DNA of 64,000 nucleotides from Clostridiales bacterium (GTDB lineage Bacteria > Bacillota_A > Clostridia > Oscillospirales > Oscillospiraceae), in NCBI GenBank assembly GCA_004553625.1, contig SFKX01000015.1:6571-70570 (forward strand). The letters are read 5' to 3'. The translations under genes were made by a program, and so were the position numbers. The notes beneath the pieces are model-generated. The model had not been told where the DNA came from. It ran no database searches and saw only the letters and a list, made by a program, of their open reading frames with translations. This document shows positions 16,987 through 25,489 of this stretch, piece after piece. Each line of letters opens with the position of its first letter. Position 1 is the stretch's first letter.

Positions 16987-17979
16987 TCAGGCGTTTGACA
17001 TATGGCTTAGTCTCTCCTGCGTCAGATCTCGCGCTTCACTTATCGTATCACAAGTCAACAGAGTGTCAATCATAGCCCATACACGACCGTTTTTGAATAT
17101 TTTACCTGTTTTCACTGTCTTTGCAGGTGTGATAGCAGGTCCCAGCCGATATACATAGTGCTCGACATTCCAAACTTCGTCCGGCATTTCCTGAATTTCG
17201 TCGTGTATGTTGTTGGTTACTGAGTATCCTTCAATGTGGTGAATGGATTGAAGCTGGCCAGAATAACGAAACGCAATATAGTTGGGAGGTTCCTTTGGCC
17301 AACCGTTGCCGCCGACAGGGCAGAAATACTTATTATGTTTTTGGACGATGTCGATCCAAGTGATACTGCATCGTTCAGGCCGCTGTGCACTGAGGGCCAC
17401 CACATAAACCATATTTGAATCAAGTTTTTGCATGGTCATTATCCACCTCAAATATTCACAAAACTCCTGAAGAAGATGCTTTTGCTCATTGTTTGACCTA
17501 GCTTTGGAATTAAGAGCCATTCTATAAACTTCTCTATAGGAAAGATGAGATACCGGAATGCCGTTTACCATCTGAAACGGCAGACGGGATTTGGCATACT
17601 CTTGAGTACATTCCGACATGGAGACGATATGTTTATAAGCGTAAGTCGTGTTGACGAAGCTGCTTCGGATAGAATATTTTGTTAATTGTTCGGCGCCGGG
17701 CAGAAGCCAACCTCGCTTGGCTTCAATGACCATGTGAAAGTTTTTATAGTCCGTTATTTCGATATCCGTGATTCCAGTGTCGGAGTCGTATTGCTGGTTT
17801 GTTATGGTGATGTCCTTTGGGTCAGGAGAAAAGCCGGATACTTTAAAGACTATAGATTTGAGGAATTCCGGACATTTTGCCAACGCCCATGCCATGCTTA
17901 AAGTGATGTCGTTTTCTTTGTTTCCGAATAGCTGAAAGATGCTGTGTATTTCACGACCATAGGACACTAAAGTTGCCAC
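16987..17979 (-). CDS. Orphan PD-(D/E)XK-type nuclease-like protein
   Basis: The 330-residue protein is much poorer in G+C than its neighbours and uses AT-ending codons, which suggests recent transfer. Residues about 62-95 contain TDIEITDYKNFHMVIEAKRGW: an Asp, then a Glu-x-Lys on a hydrophobic strand, the core of the PD-(D/E)XK nuclease fold. The remainder (LSYREVYRMAL, then SITWIDIVQKHNKYFCP) is not one I recognise. Start is GTG 17979 with GGGAGG about 9 nt upstream. It has its own terminator and no methylase or helicase partner, and it lies next to tRNA-Pro. A defence role is possible but unproven. Confidence 0.6.
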   Translation of the reverse strand: MATLVSYGREIHSIFQLFGNKENDITLSMAWALAKCPEFLKSIVFKVSGFSPDPKDITITNQQYDSDTGITDIEITDYKNFHMVIEAKRGWLLPGAEQLTKYSIRSSFVNTTYAYKHIVSMSECTQEYAKSRLPFQMVNGIPVSHLSYREVYRMALNSKARSNNEQKHLLQEFCEYLRWIMTMQKLDSNMVYVVALSAQRPERCSITWIDIVQKHNKYFCPVGGNGWPKEPPNYIAFRYSGQLQSIHHIEGYSVTNNIHDEIQEMPDEVWNVEHYVYRLGPAITPAKTVKTGKIFKNGRVWAMIDTLLTCDTISEARDLTQERLSHMSNA

Positions 17980-18096
17980 TACAACATCCCTCCCATACTG
18001 TGAGCCGTGCTGGGATTTATAGAGCCGTCAGCTGGAATACGCTTGTTGGTATGCCATTAGCGCTATTCCAGATAGGACACGAGAGTAGGACGAAAG

Positions 18097-18128
18097 CCGA
18101 AAGGCCGCTGTGAACGGCGGCCTTTCGG
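18097..18128 (-). terminator. Terminator downstream of tRNA-Pro
   Basis: A perfect 12-bp stem (18097-18108 with 18117-18128) and an 8-nt loop follow the tRNA on the minus strand. Confidence 0.7.
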
Positions 18129-18136
18129 GGCGATGG

Positions 18137-18209
18137 TCGGAGTGGTGAGACTCGAACTCACGGCCTCCAGCTCCCAAAGCTGGCGCGCTACCGACTGCGC
18201 AACACCCCG
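18137..18209 (-). tRNA. tRNA-Pro (anticodon UGG)
   Basis: The minus strand folds into a full cloverleaf. The acceptor arm is CGGGGTG/CACTCCG (one G-T pair), the anticodon arm is CCAGC-TTTGGGA-GCTGG giving anticodon TGG, and the T-loop reads TTCGAGT. The CCA end is not encoded. No second tRNA fragment is seen nearby. Confidence 0.95.
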
Positions 18210-18219
18210 GTGAATTTTG

Positions 18220-18248
18220 ATTATACTATGCTTCCGATAAATCCGCAA
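18220..18248 (-). promoter_or_regulatory. Promoter of tRNA-Pro
   Basis: On the minus strand -35 TTGCGG (18243-18248) and -10 TATAAT (18220-18225) are 17 nt apart and lie 10 nt before the tRNA. It runs back to back with the trmB promoter. Confidence 0.7.
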
Positions 18249-18259
18249 CCTTTTCTTCG

Positions 18260-18288
18260 TTGAAGTTTTCGTCAGGATATGTTATCAT
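18260..18288 (+). promoter_or_regulatory. Promoter of the trmB operon
   Basis: A -35 TTGAAG (18260-18265) and -10 TATCAT (18283-18288) with a 17-nt spacer lie about 22 nt upstream of trmB, so the leader is very short. Confidence 0.6.
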
Positions 18289-18309
18289 TCTTGCGGAGCG
18301 TGATATGAT

Positions 18310-18963
18310 TTGAGAATGAGAAAAAAGCCCAACCTCGTGCCGCGCTGGGAAAGGTGCGCCGAGCTGCTTGAAAATACACCCGAAGTTCACCGCGGGCGCT
18401 GGCTCGCGGATTTCCCGGGACATGACCGGCTCTGCCTCGAGCTCGGCTGCGGCAAGGGCCGCTTCACCGCGGGTATGGCCGCCGCTGAACCCGGCGCGCT
18501 GCTCTGCGCAGTCGAAAAGGTCCCCGACGCTATGGTCGTCGCCATGGAGCGCGTCCGCGACGCCGGCCTCACAAACGTCCGCTTCCTCGACCGCGACGCA
18601 GTCCTCCTGCCCGAGTTCTTCGCGCCGGGCGAGGTCTCGCGCATCTACATAAATTTCCCCGACCCCTGGCCCAAGAAAAAACAGTTCAAACGCCGCCTCA
18701 CAGCCCCGGGTTTCCAGAAGCTATACTTCGACCTGCTGCCGCCCGGCGGCGAGGTCTGGCTCAAGACCGACAACGTCCCGCTCTTCGAGTGGAGCCTCGA
18801 GCAGTTCCAAAACTGCGGCTGGGAGCTCAGAGAAGTCACCCGCGACCTGCACCAAAACGGCGTCACGGGAGTTATGACAGACTACGAGGCCAAGTTCCAC
18901 GAGCAGGGCGTCAAGATAAACCGCCTCGTCGCGGTGAGAGGGGAGGCCTGGTCATGCGGCTGA
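18310..18963 (+). CDS. trmB: tRNA (guanine-N7-)-methyltransferase
   Basis: TrmB makes m7G46 in tRNA. The 217-residue protein has the SAM-binding LELGCGKGRFT motif, the catalytic NFPDPWPKKK motif and a C-terminal TDYEAKFHEQG segment. TTG 18310 is preferred because MRMRKKPN fits family N-termini and GGAG (18295-18298) is about 11 nt upstream; ATG 18316 is the alternative. It overlaps the exonuclease gene by 10 nt, and xth, dusB and the sigma gene follow. Confidence 0.93.
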   Translation: MRMRKKPNLVPRWERCAELLENTPEVHRGRWLADFPGHDRLCLELGCGKGRFTAGMAAAEPGALLCAVEKVPDAMVVAMERVRDAGLTNVRFLDRDAVLLPEFFAPGEVSRIYINFPDPWPKKKQFKRRLTAPGFQKLYFDLLPPGGEVWLKTDNVPLFEWSLEQFQNCGWELREVTRDLHQNGVTGVMTDYEAKFHEQGVKINRLVAVRGEAWSCG

Positions 18964-19706
18964 TATCCTGGAACGTAAACGGCCTGCGAGCCGTTATGAA
19001 AAAAGGCTTTGAGGACATCTTCTGGGGCCTCGACGCCGATATCTTTTGCCTGCAGGAGACCAAGCTCCAGGCCGGGCAGATAGAGCTCGACCTGCCCGGT
19101 TACGAGCAGTTCTGGTGCTATGCAGAGAAAAAGGGCTACTCCGGCACCGCCGTTTTCACCCGCGTGAAGCCCCTCGGCGTCTCGTATAACCTCGGCCACG
19201 ACGAGCACGACTCCGAGGGCAGGGTCATAACCCTCGAGTTTGAGGACTTTTACCTTGTCTGTGTCTACACCCCCAACTCCCAGGACGGGCTCAAGCGGCT
19301 CGACTACCGCATGAGCTGGGAGGATGCCTTCCGCGACTACCTTGTCGAGCTCGACCACATCAAGCCCGTCGTCATCTGCGGGGACATGAACGTCGCGCAC
19401 GAGGAGATAGACCTCAAAAACCCAAAGACCAACCGCATGAACCCAGGCTTCACGGACGAGGAGCGCGGCAAAATGACAGAGCTGCTCGAAGCCGGCTTCA
19501 CCGACACCTTCAGATACCTCTACCCGGAGCTCGAGGGCGCCTACAGCTGGTGGAGCTTCCGCGCCGCGGCCAGGGAGAGGAACGTCGGCTGGCGCATAGA
19601 CTACTTCCTCTGTTCGGACAGGCTCCGCGAGAGGATAGACAAGGCCTATATCTGCCCCGAGATAATGGGCTCCGACCACTGCCCCGTGGGACTCGACCTC
19701 AAGTGA
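18954..19706 (+). CDS. xth: Exodeoxyribonuclease III (AP endonuclease)
   Basis: The protein has 250 residues. The endonuclease/exonuclease/phosphatase fold is clear: ISWNVNGLRA, QETKLQ (metal-binding Glu), GDMNVAHEEIDLKNPKTN, GWRIDYFL and SDHCPVGL (catalytic His). It cleaves abasic sites in base-excision repair. ATG 18954 lies inside the end of trmB and has GGGGAGG about 8 nt upstream. The stop overlaps the GTG of dusB. Confidence 0.95.
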   Translation: MRLISWNVNGLRAVMKKGFEDIFWGLDADIFCLQETKLQAGQIELDLPGYEQFWCYAEKKGYSGTAVFTRVKPLGVSYNLGHDEHDSEGRVITLEFEDFYLVCVYTPNSQDGLKRLDYRMSWEDAFRDYLVELDHIKPVVICGDMNVAHEEIDLKNPKTNRMNPGFTDEERGKMTELLEAGFTDTFRYLYPELEGAYSWWSFRAAARERNVGWRIDYFLCSDRLRERIDKAYICPEIMGSDHCPVGLDLK

Positions 19707-20701
19707 GCGCGGGCTTTTCGATAGGCCCGCTGCGGCTCGCGGGCAGGGCGGTGCTCGCCCCCATGGCCGGGGTCACGGACTCTGCTTTCCGTGGCCTGTG
19801 CCTCGAACAGGGCGCGGCGCTCGTGTATACGGAGATGGTCAGCGCCAAGGCCCTGTGCTATAATGACAGAAAGACAGCCGCGCTCCTGCACGTCCCGGAG
19901 GACGGCAGGCCCGTCTCGGCCCAAATCTTCGGCCACGAGCCCCAGTCCATGGCCGAGGGCGCAAAGAGGGCGCTGGAGCTCTCGGGCGCGGACATTATCG
20001 ACATCAACATGGGCTGCCCTGTCGGCAAGGTCGTGAAGTCCGGCGACGGCTCCGCGCTAATGAAAACGCCGGAGCTCGCGGCGGAGATCGTAGCGGCGGT
20101 GGCCGGGGCCGTACCGGTCCCGGTGACGGTGAAGATACGCAAGGGCTGGGACGGCGGGAGCGTGAACGCCGTGGAGCTTGCGCGGCTCTGCGAGCAGGCG
20201 GGGGCCGCGGCCATAGCCGTCCACGGCAGGACCAGGGTCCAGATGTACGCCGGGCGCGCGGACTGGGACGTTATCAGGGACGTCAAGCGCGCCGTCGGCA
20301 TACCCGTAATCGCAAATGGAGACGTTTTCTCCGGAGCGGACGCGGCGCACATATTGAGCTACACCGGGGCGGACGCCTGCATGGTGGGCCGCGGGGCCTT
20401 CGGGGACCCCTGGCTGTTCGCAGAGATAAACGCCGTCCTGGACGGCGGGGAAGCGCCGGAACGTCCGCCGCTCGCGGAGAGAATGGCGACGGCCCTGCGC
20501 CAGGTGGAGACGGCCGCCCTCGAAAAGGGCGAGAGGCTCGCCTGCATAGAGGCCAGAGCCAGGCTGCCCTGGTATCTCAAGGGCGTGCCGCACTCTGCCG
20601 CCTGGAAGCAGAAGCTGGTCCGGATATCCACGCTGGACGAGCTGCGCTCAATAGCTTCAGACATAACAAAGGGCAGACCGCCCATAGATATAATATTATA
20701 G
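19703..20701 (+). CDS. dusB: tRNA-dihydrouridine synthase
   Basis: The 332-residue FMN-dependent TIM barrel has MAGVTDSAFR, NMGCPVGKVVKSGDGSALM with the catalytic Cys loop region, AVHGRTRVQMY and GADACMVGRGAFGDPW. It reduces uridines in the D-loop of tRNA. The GTG start at 19703 overlaps the stop of xth (GTGA), so translation is coupled. The sigma gene follows after 11 nt. DusB near an ECF-type sigma factor recurs in Clostridia. Confidence 0.93.
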   Translation: MSAGFSIGPLRLAGRAVLAPMAGVTDSAFRGLCLEQGAALVYTEMVSAKALCYNDRKTAALLHVPEDGRPVSAQIFGHEPQSMAEGAKRALELSGADIIDINMGCPVGKVVKSGDGSALMKTPELAAEIVAAVAGAVPVPVTVKIRKGWDGGSVNAVELARLCEQAGAAAIAVHGRTRVQMYAGRADWDVIRDVKRAVGIPVIANGDVFSGADAAHILSYTGADACMVGRGAFGDPWLFAEINAVLDGGEAPERPPLAERMATALRQVETAALEKGERLACIEARARLPWYLKGVPHSAAWKQKLVRISTLDELRSIASDITKGRPPIDIIL

Positions 20702-20712
20702 AGAGTGATCTT

Positions 20713-21333
20713 ATGACCCGGGAAGAAGAGCTGGAGATCATCGTCAAGGTGCGCTCCGGGGACGCCGACGCGTTTGAGGCGCTGGTGCTGGAACATCAGA
20801 ATAAGGTCTACAGCCTCGCACTCCGGATGGTGGGCAACGAGGAGGACGCGCGGGACATGGCGCAGGAGGCATTCATCCGCGCCTTCAACTCGCTGGGCAG
20901 CTTCCGCGGGGAGAGCAAGTTTTCCGTGTGGCTCTACAGGCTGACGAGCAACATCTGCATCGACTTCCTGCGCGGCAGGGCGAAGCGGAGGACGGTCTCG
21001 CTCAGCTGGGAGGACGAGGACGGAGACGAGGGTGAGCTGGAGATCCCGGACGAGCGTTTTTCGCCCGAGGCGGGGCTGGAGCGCAGCGAACTGCGCGAGG
21101 CCGTGCGCCGCGGGCTGGAGCAGCTCACGCCGGAATACCGCGAGATCCTGCTGCTTCGCGAGATAAACGGCCTCAGCTACGACGAGATCGGCAGGGCGCT
21201 GAACCTCGAGGAAGGGACGGTGAAGTCCCGCATCTTCCGGGCGCGCAAAAAACTTTGCGAGATTTTAGTTCGGGAAGGGAACATTCCGGGACAGGGCGCG
21301 TCAAACGAGCGGAAGGGAGGTGTGAACGCATGA
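20713..21333 (+). CDS. ECF-type RNA polymerase sigma factor
   Basis: The 206-residue protein has sigma region 2 (ALRMVGNEEDARDMAQEAFIRAF) and region 4 (EYREILLLREINGLSYDEIG), with a region-2 NICIDFLR helix. It resembles SigW-like extracytoplasmic-function factors. The next gene, overlapping by 4 nt, encodes a zinc-finger anti-sigma protein, so activity is probably held at the membrane until a stress signal arrives. The regulon cannot be told from this window. Confidence 0.92.
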   Translation: MTREEELEIIVKVRSGDADAFEALVLEHQNKVYSLALRMVGNEEDARDMAQEAFIRAFNSLGSFRGESKFSVWLYRLTSNICIDFLRGRAKRRTVSLSWEDEDGDEGELEIPDERFSPEAGLERSELREAVRRGLEQLTPEYREILLLREINGLSYDEIGRALNLEEGTVKSRIFRARKKLCEILVREGNIPGQGASNERKGGVNA

Positions 21334-22085
21334 GCGATTGCGGCGAATACGAGAAACTTATAAGCCTTTATGTGGACGGCGAGCTGCCGGAGCCTGAAAA
21401 GACCGGGCTCGAAGCCCATATGGCGGAGTGCTCACGCTGCCGCAGACTCTGCGATGCGTTCAGGGCGATCTCCCTTTCGCTTGGGGAGGAGGCCGCGCCG
21501 GCAGGTTTCAGCTCCGGAGTGATGGCCGCCGTCAAGACCCAGGGCGAGTCCGGGGCGAGCAGGGCGAAAAAGCCCGGAAAGAGCTGGCCCAAATACCTTG
21601 CCCTGGCCGCCTGCATAGCTCTGGCCGCGCTGACTACGGTGCGGCTGGCTTTGCCGTCCGGGAGCAGGACGGCAGATGCCGGCGGGGCTCAGCCCGCGCA
21701 GTTTGGCATCGCGGCGGCGCCCGGCGTAGTCGAAACAAAAGATATGCCCGCGGAGGAGAACGGGGCGGACGCGGCCATGCCATATTCGCTGGAGCTGCCG
21801 GAGCCCGAGGAGGCCGTCATGCTCAGAGTGAGCGGCGCCGCTCAGACCCAGACGGATGACCCGGAGCGTATCGCGGAATTTGCGAAGCTCCTGAGCTTCG
21901 AGAGCGACGCTTCCCCGGAGGAGGTCTCCGGCGAAGCGATCTACCTTGTCAGCCTCGAATATGAGGAAGGCTCCGAGACGATGAGCGTCTGGATAAACGG
22001 AGACAATTTGTTCTGTCTGCGTGAGGGCGTCGGCTTCTACAGCGCGGCCGGAAGCGCGGAGGACTTGCTCGAGGCCATAGGCTAA
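21330..22085 (+). CDS. Membrane anti-sigma factor with zinc-finger domain
   Basis: The 251-residue protein has an N-terminal zf-HC2/ZAS motif (HMAECSRCRRLC: His-x3-Cys-x2-Cys, about residues 29-36) that binds the sigma factor. A transmembrane helix follows (LALAACIALAALTTVRLAL, near residue 95), with an extracytoplasmic domain of about 140 residues. ATG 21330 overlaps the sigma stop (ATGA) and has GGGAGG upstream. The outer domain has no family I recognise. Confidence 0.88.
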   Translation: MSDCGEYEKLISLYVDGELPEPEKTGLEAHMAECSRCRRLCDAFRAISLSLGEEAAPAGFSSGVMAAVKTQGESGASRAKKPGKSWPKYLALAACIALAALTTVRLALPSGSRTADAGGAQPAQFGIAAAPGVVETKDMPAEENGADAAMPYSLELPEPEEAVMLRVSGAAQTQTDDPERIAEFAKLLSFESDASPEEVSGEAIYLVSLEYEEGSETMSVWINGDNLFCLREGVGFYSAAGSAEDLLEAIG

Positions 22086-22100
22086 AGCGGTTTGTTATTC

Positions 22101-22140
22101 CCCCTCAATTTGTCCAAATCGGCAAATTGAGGGGATTTTT
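22101..22140 (+). terminator. Rho-independent terminator of the trmB-antisigma operon
   Basis: A 12-bp stem (CCCCTCAATTTG and its complement, 22101-22134) with a 10-nt loop is followed by ATTTTTT. Confidence 0.9.
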
Positions 22141-22176
22141 TGATATTTTTCCGCAAGATTTGCGGATTATTTTCAC

Positions 22177-22205
22177 TTGAAACACCAGACACGCTGTGCT
22201 ATAAT
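22177..22205 (+). promoter_or_regulatory. Promoter of rex
   Basis: A -35 TTGAAA (22177-22182), a 17-nt spacer and -10 TATAAT (22200-22205) lie about 50 nt upstream of rex. No clear Rex operator palindrome is seen over it. Confidence 0.75.
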
Positions 22206-22257
22206 CATAAGCTGAAATGAAATTGCCCGGAACGGGCGCGACATAAAAAGGAACTTG

Positions 22258-22929
22258 GTGGGAAAAGTGAAACAGCTCAAGGTATCCAACAACGTAATAA
22301 GGCGGCTCCCGCGCTATCTGCGCAAGCTGGACGAGCTCAAGACCGCGGGGGTGGACCGTATCTCCTCCGGCGAGCTGGGCCGGCAGATGTCTCTGACATC
22401 TTCTCAGATAAGGCAGGATTTCAGCTGCTTTGGTGAATTCGGGCAGCAGGGCTACGGCTACAACGTCACGGGCCTGCGAGGGGAGATAGCCTCGATTCTC
22501 GGCATGAACCGCGACTTTTCGGTCATACTGGTCGGCGTCGGAAACATCGGCCGCGCGCTGATCGAGAATTTCTGCTTCGAGCAATACGGCTTCCACATGG
22601 TCGCCGCCTACGACGTTCGCCCCGAGCTAATCGGGACGGATATCTCCGGTATCCGCGTGCACGACATCTCGGAGCTTCCGCAGATATTTGAGAACAACCA
22701 CGTCGATATGGCGGTCCTCTCCGTGCCGAAGATCATGGCCAACCGCGCAGCGCACGAGCTGGTCAGCCACGGCGTGCGGGCCATCTGGAACTTCACGAAT
22801 GTGGAGCTGGACGTGGCCGAGTCGGACGTCATCGTGGAGAACATCCACTTCTCGGACAGCCTGCTGGCTCTCGGCTACTATATGTCCGAACGGATAGACG
22901 CAGAGGCCGGCGTGAAAAACCAGAAATAA
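22258..22929 (+). CDS. rex: Redox-sensing transcriptional repressor Rex
   Basis: Rex represses fermentation and NADH-oxidation genes and lets go when NADH rises. The N-terminal winged helix (VIRRLPRYLRKLDEL, SSGELGRQMSLTSSQIRQD) and the Rossmann NAD site (VGVGNIGRALIENF) are intact. The protein has 223 residues from GTG 22258, about 7 nt from the AAAGGA site; TTG 22255 is possible. An SLH protein follows after 12 nt, perhaps on the same transcript. Confidence 0.95.
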   Translation: MGKVKQLKVSNNVIRRLPRYLRKLDELKTAGVDRISSGELGRQMSLTSSQIRQDFSCFGEFGQQGYGYNVTGLRGEIASILGMNRDFSVILVGVGNIGRALIENFCFEQYGFHMVAAYDVRPELIGTDISGIRVHDISELPQIFENNHVDMAVLSVPKIMANRAAHELVSHGVRAIWNFTNVELDVAESDVIVENIHFSDSLLALGYYMSERIDAEAGVKNQK

Positions 22930-22941
22930 GGGAGTGTCCCC

Positions 22942-23952
22942 ATGCGCAAAAGACTGCTGGCCCTGTTTTTGACGGCGGCGCTGCTGGCGGGCGCGTCAGG
23001 CGCCCTGGCCGCGGGCAGCGCGTCGGACCCGCTGGTAACGCGCAGCTATGCGGAAAACTGGGCAAAGGACATAGTCGAAGCCGCTGAAAAAAAGCTGAAT
23101 GAGTCCATCTCCGGTACCGGAGCGGGCGAGCTGCTCCAGTTGGCCGCAGGCTCCGGTCTCAAGCTCGCGGAGGGCGCCTGCGTGACCTTGGTCTCCGGCT
23201 CCGCCTCCGTGCGTATAGACAGCGGCGACTTCCTCAACGTCTCCGTCGGCGGCGAGGCCGTGAACGGGCGCGTGAACCCCGGCCAGATGTATATCGTCTG
23301 CGAGGACTCCTCCGCCACCGTGACGGCGTCCTCGGCGTCCGTCCTGCTTGTCTCCGGAGGGCGCAGCTCCGTCGCGGGGCAGAACATCGTCTTTGACGAC
23401 GTGCCGGAGTCCAGCTGGTACTATGACTACGTCTACGCCGCAGTCGCCCTCGGCCTTATCGACGGCATCACCGAAAATGGCTACGGCCCGGACGAGAGCT
23501 TCACGCTCGCCCAGGCGGTCAAGATTGCCGCGTGTATGCACCAGCTCTATCATGAGGGCGCCGTAACGCTCAAAAACGGCAGCCCCTGGTACACCACCTA
23601 TGTGAGCTACGCCGTTGAAAACGGCATCGCCCCACAGAGCTACGGCAGCCTCAGCCGCGAGGAATTTGATTCGCCCATCAGCAGGCGGGACTATGTGCGT
23701 CTCTTCTACAAGGCCCTGCCTGCCTCCGAATACGCGGAGATAAACTCCGTCGCGGACGGAGCCATACCGGACGTTGCCGTGGGCAGCATCGGCTCAGAGG
23801 AGATCTACGCCTTCTATAGGGCCGGTATTCTGGACGGCTCACTGGCGGACGGCTCCTTCCTCCCGGACAGCGGCATAAAGCGCAGCGAGGTGGCCGCGAT
23901 AATCGTCAGAATGTTCGACACATCAGAACGCCGCAGCGTGACGCTGGGCTGA
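22942..23952 (+). CDS. SLH-domain cell-surface protein
   Basis: The 336-residue protein has a Sec signal peptide (residues 1-25), a Ser/Gly-rich middle of about 120 residues with no recognised domain, and three SLH motifs starting near residues 146, 215 and 272 (VPESSWYYDYVYAAVALGLIDG is the first in part). The SLH block should anchor it to pyruvylated wall polymers. It follows rex after 12 nt and ends at a terminator. The first SLH motif is close to that of the partial gene at 1-332. Confidence 0.85.
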   Translation: MRKRLLALFLTAALLAGASGALAAGSASDPLVTRSYAENWAKDIVEAAEKKLNESISGTGAGELLQLAAGSGLKLAEGACVTLVSGSASVRIDSGDFLNVSVGGEAVNGRVNPGQMYIVCEDSSATVTASSASVLLVSGGRSSVAGQNIVFDDVPESSWYYDYVYAAVALGLIDGITENGYGPDESFTLAQAVKIAACMHQLYHEGAVTLKNGSPWYTTYVSYAVENGIAPQSYGSLSREEFDSPISRRDYVRLFYKALPASEYAEINSVADGAIPDVAVGSIGSEEIYAFYRAGILDGSLADGSFLPDSGIKRSEVAAIIVRMFDTSERRSVTLG

Positions 23953-23961
23953 TAAATATGG

Positions 23962-23991
23962 AAAAAAGCCGGCCATGCGCCGGCTTTTTTT
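23962..23991 (+). terminator. Terminator after the SLH gene
   Basis: AAAAAAGCCGGC and its complement form a stem with a 5-nt loop and seven T. It ends only 16 nt before the mnmE start. Confidence 0.85.
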
Positions 23992-24006
23992 AAAGGAGTG
24001 AATGTA

Positions 24007-25371
24007 ATGTCCGATACCATTGCGGCGATAGCCACGGGCGGTTCCGTGTCCGCGATAGGCATAGTCAGGGTCTCCGGCCCGCAGGCGCTGGAGGCGGCGG
24101 ACAGGGTGTTCCGCCCCGCGGACGGCAGACGGATGTCCGAACACGGGGACAGGCGCCTGGTCTACGGCGCGCTCTGCGGCGAGGACGGCCGGGTCCTGGA
24201 CTGGTGCCTGTGCACCATAAGCCGCGCCCCGCACAGCTATACCGGCGAGGACACCGCCGAGCTCCAGTGCCACGGCTCGCCCGTCGTGCTCCGGCGCGCG
24301 CTGGAGCTGCTCTTCGCCGCAGGCGCCAGGCAGGCCGGTCCGGGCGAGTTCACAAAGCGCGCCTTCCTCAACGGCATGCTCGACCTCACCCAGGCCGAGG
24401 CAGTCATAGACATCATAGAGGCCGAGACCGCCGCCGCCGCGGAAAACGCTGCCGGTCAGCTCGGCGGCGCGCTCAGCCGCAGGGCGGAGCGGGTGTATTC
24501 GGACGTGGTTGACATAATATCTCACTTCGACGCGGTGCTCGACTACCCGGACGAGGACATAGAACCCTTTGAGCTTGCCGGCTACCGGAGCAGGCTGGAG
24601 GGCGGCTGCTGTCAGCTGAGGGAGCTTTTGTCGAGCTTTGAGCGCGGCCGGGTGCTGCGCGAGGGCGTGAGCGCGGCGATAATCGGCCGGCCGAACGCGG
24701 GTAAGAGCTCGCTGCTGAACGCGATTTTGGGCTACGACCGGGCGATAGTCACGGCGCAGCCCGGCACGACGCGCGACACGATAGAGGAAAAGGCCCTGCT
24801 GGGCGGGGTGCTGCTGCGCCTGACGGATACGGCGGGCCTGCGCGAGGCCGCGGACGAGGCCGAGCGCGAGGGCGTGCGCCGGGCCTTTGCGGCCGCCGAG
24901 GGTGCGCAGCTGGTGCTGGCCGTGTTCGACGGCTCCGAGGCCCTGCGCGCCGAGGACCGCGAGACGATAGAGGCCGCAAAGCGGGCGAAGCGCGCCGTCT
25001 GCATCATGAACAAGTCCGACCTGCCCAGGGCGGCGGATGCGGCGGAGCCGGAGGGCTTTGACGCCGTGGTCAGCCTGAGCGCCCGGACGGGTGAGGGCCT
25101 GGACGCCCTGGCCGAGGCCGTGGCGCGGCTCTTCCCGGAGCCGGAGAAGCCAGCGGGCGAGATCCTCACGAACGCACGCCAGGCCGAGGCGATGAACCGT
25201 GCGCTCGGCTCGCTGGAATCCGCCCTCCGCGCCATGGACGAAGGCCTCACGCCCGACGCCGTCCTCACAGAGGCCGAGTACGCACTAGACGCCCTCTCCG
25301 AGCTGACCGGGCGCAGCGTAAAGGCCGATGTCACGGAGCGCATCTTTTCCCGCTTCTGCGTGGGGAAATAG
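24007..25371 (+). CDS. mnmE: tRNA modification GTPase MnmE
   Basis: MnmE works with MnmG to add the cmnm5 group to U34 of certain tRNAs. The 454-residue protein has the N-terminal folate-binding domain (IAAIATGGSVSAIGIVRVSG), the helical domain, the inserted G domain with GRPNAGKSS, the switch DTAGLRE and NKSD, and the catalytic C-terminal FCVGK. ATG 24007 is chosen for its spacing to AAAGGAG; a GTG at 23998 is in frame. MnmG, usually adjacent, is not here. Confidence 0.96.
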   Translation: MSDTIAAIATGGSVSAIGIVRVSGPQALEAADRVFRPADGRRMSEHGDRRLVYGALCGEDGRVLDWCLCTISRAPHSYTGEDTAELQCHGSPVVLRRALELLFAAGARQAGPGEFTKRAFLNGMLDLTQAEAVIDIIEAETAAAAENAAGQLGGALSRRAERVYSDVVDIISHFDAVLDYPDEDIEPFELAGYRSRLEGGCCQLRELLSSFERGRVLREGVSAAIIGRPNAGKSSLLNAILGYDRAIVTAQPGTTRDTIEEKALLGGVLLRLTDTAGLREAADEAEREGVRRAFAAAEGAQLVLAVFDGSEALRAEDRETIEAAKRAKRAVCIMNKSDLPRAADAAEPEGFDAVVSLSARTGEGLDALAEAVARLFPEPEKPAGEILTNARQAEAMNRALGSLESALRAMDEGLTPDAVLTEAEYALDALSELTGRSVKADVTERIFSRFCVGK

Positions 25372-25413
25372 GTTTACATAAGTACAAAACATACCCCGGG
25401 CCGGGAAAAACTC

Positions 25414-25464
25414 TTGACATCCGCGGCAACGGTGGTAATATATTAGCGTGCTATCACATTAGCA
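25414..25464 (+). promoter_or_regulatory. Promoter and probable operator of the his operon
   Basis: A consensus -35 TTGACA (25414-25419) and -10 TAATAT (25436-25441) are spaced 16 nt. Just downstream, TAGC-GT-GCTA (25444-25453) is an inverted repeat, and a second half site TTAGCA (25459-25464) follows, so TGCTA/TAGCA also pair. A repressor bound here would block start of transcription. A HisR/YerC-type regulator is a guess. Confidence 0.65.
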
Positions 25465-25489
25465 AGGTAAAGTGCAGCGGAGGAAGAGC

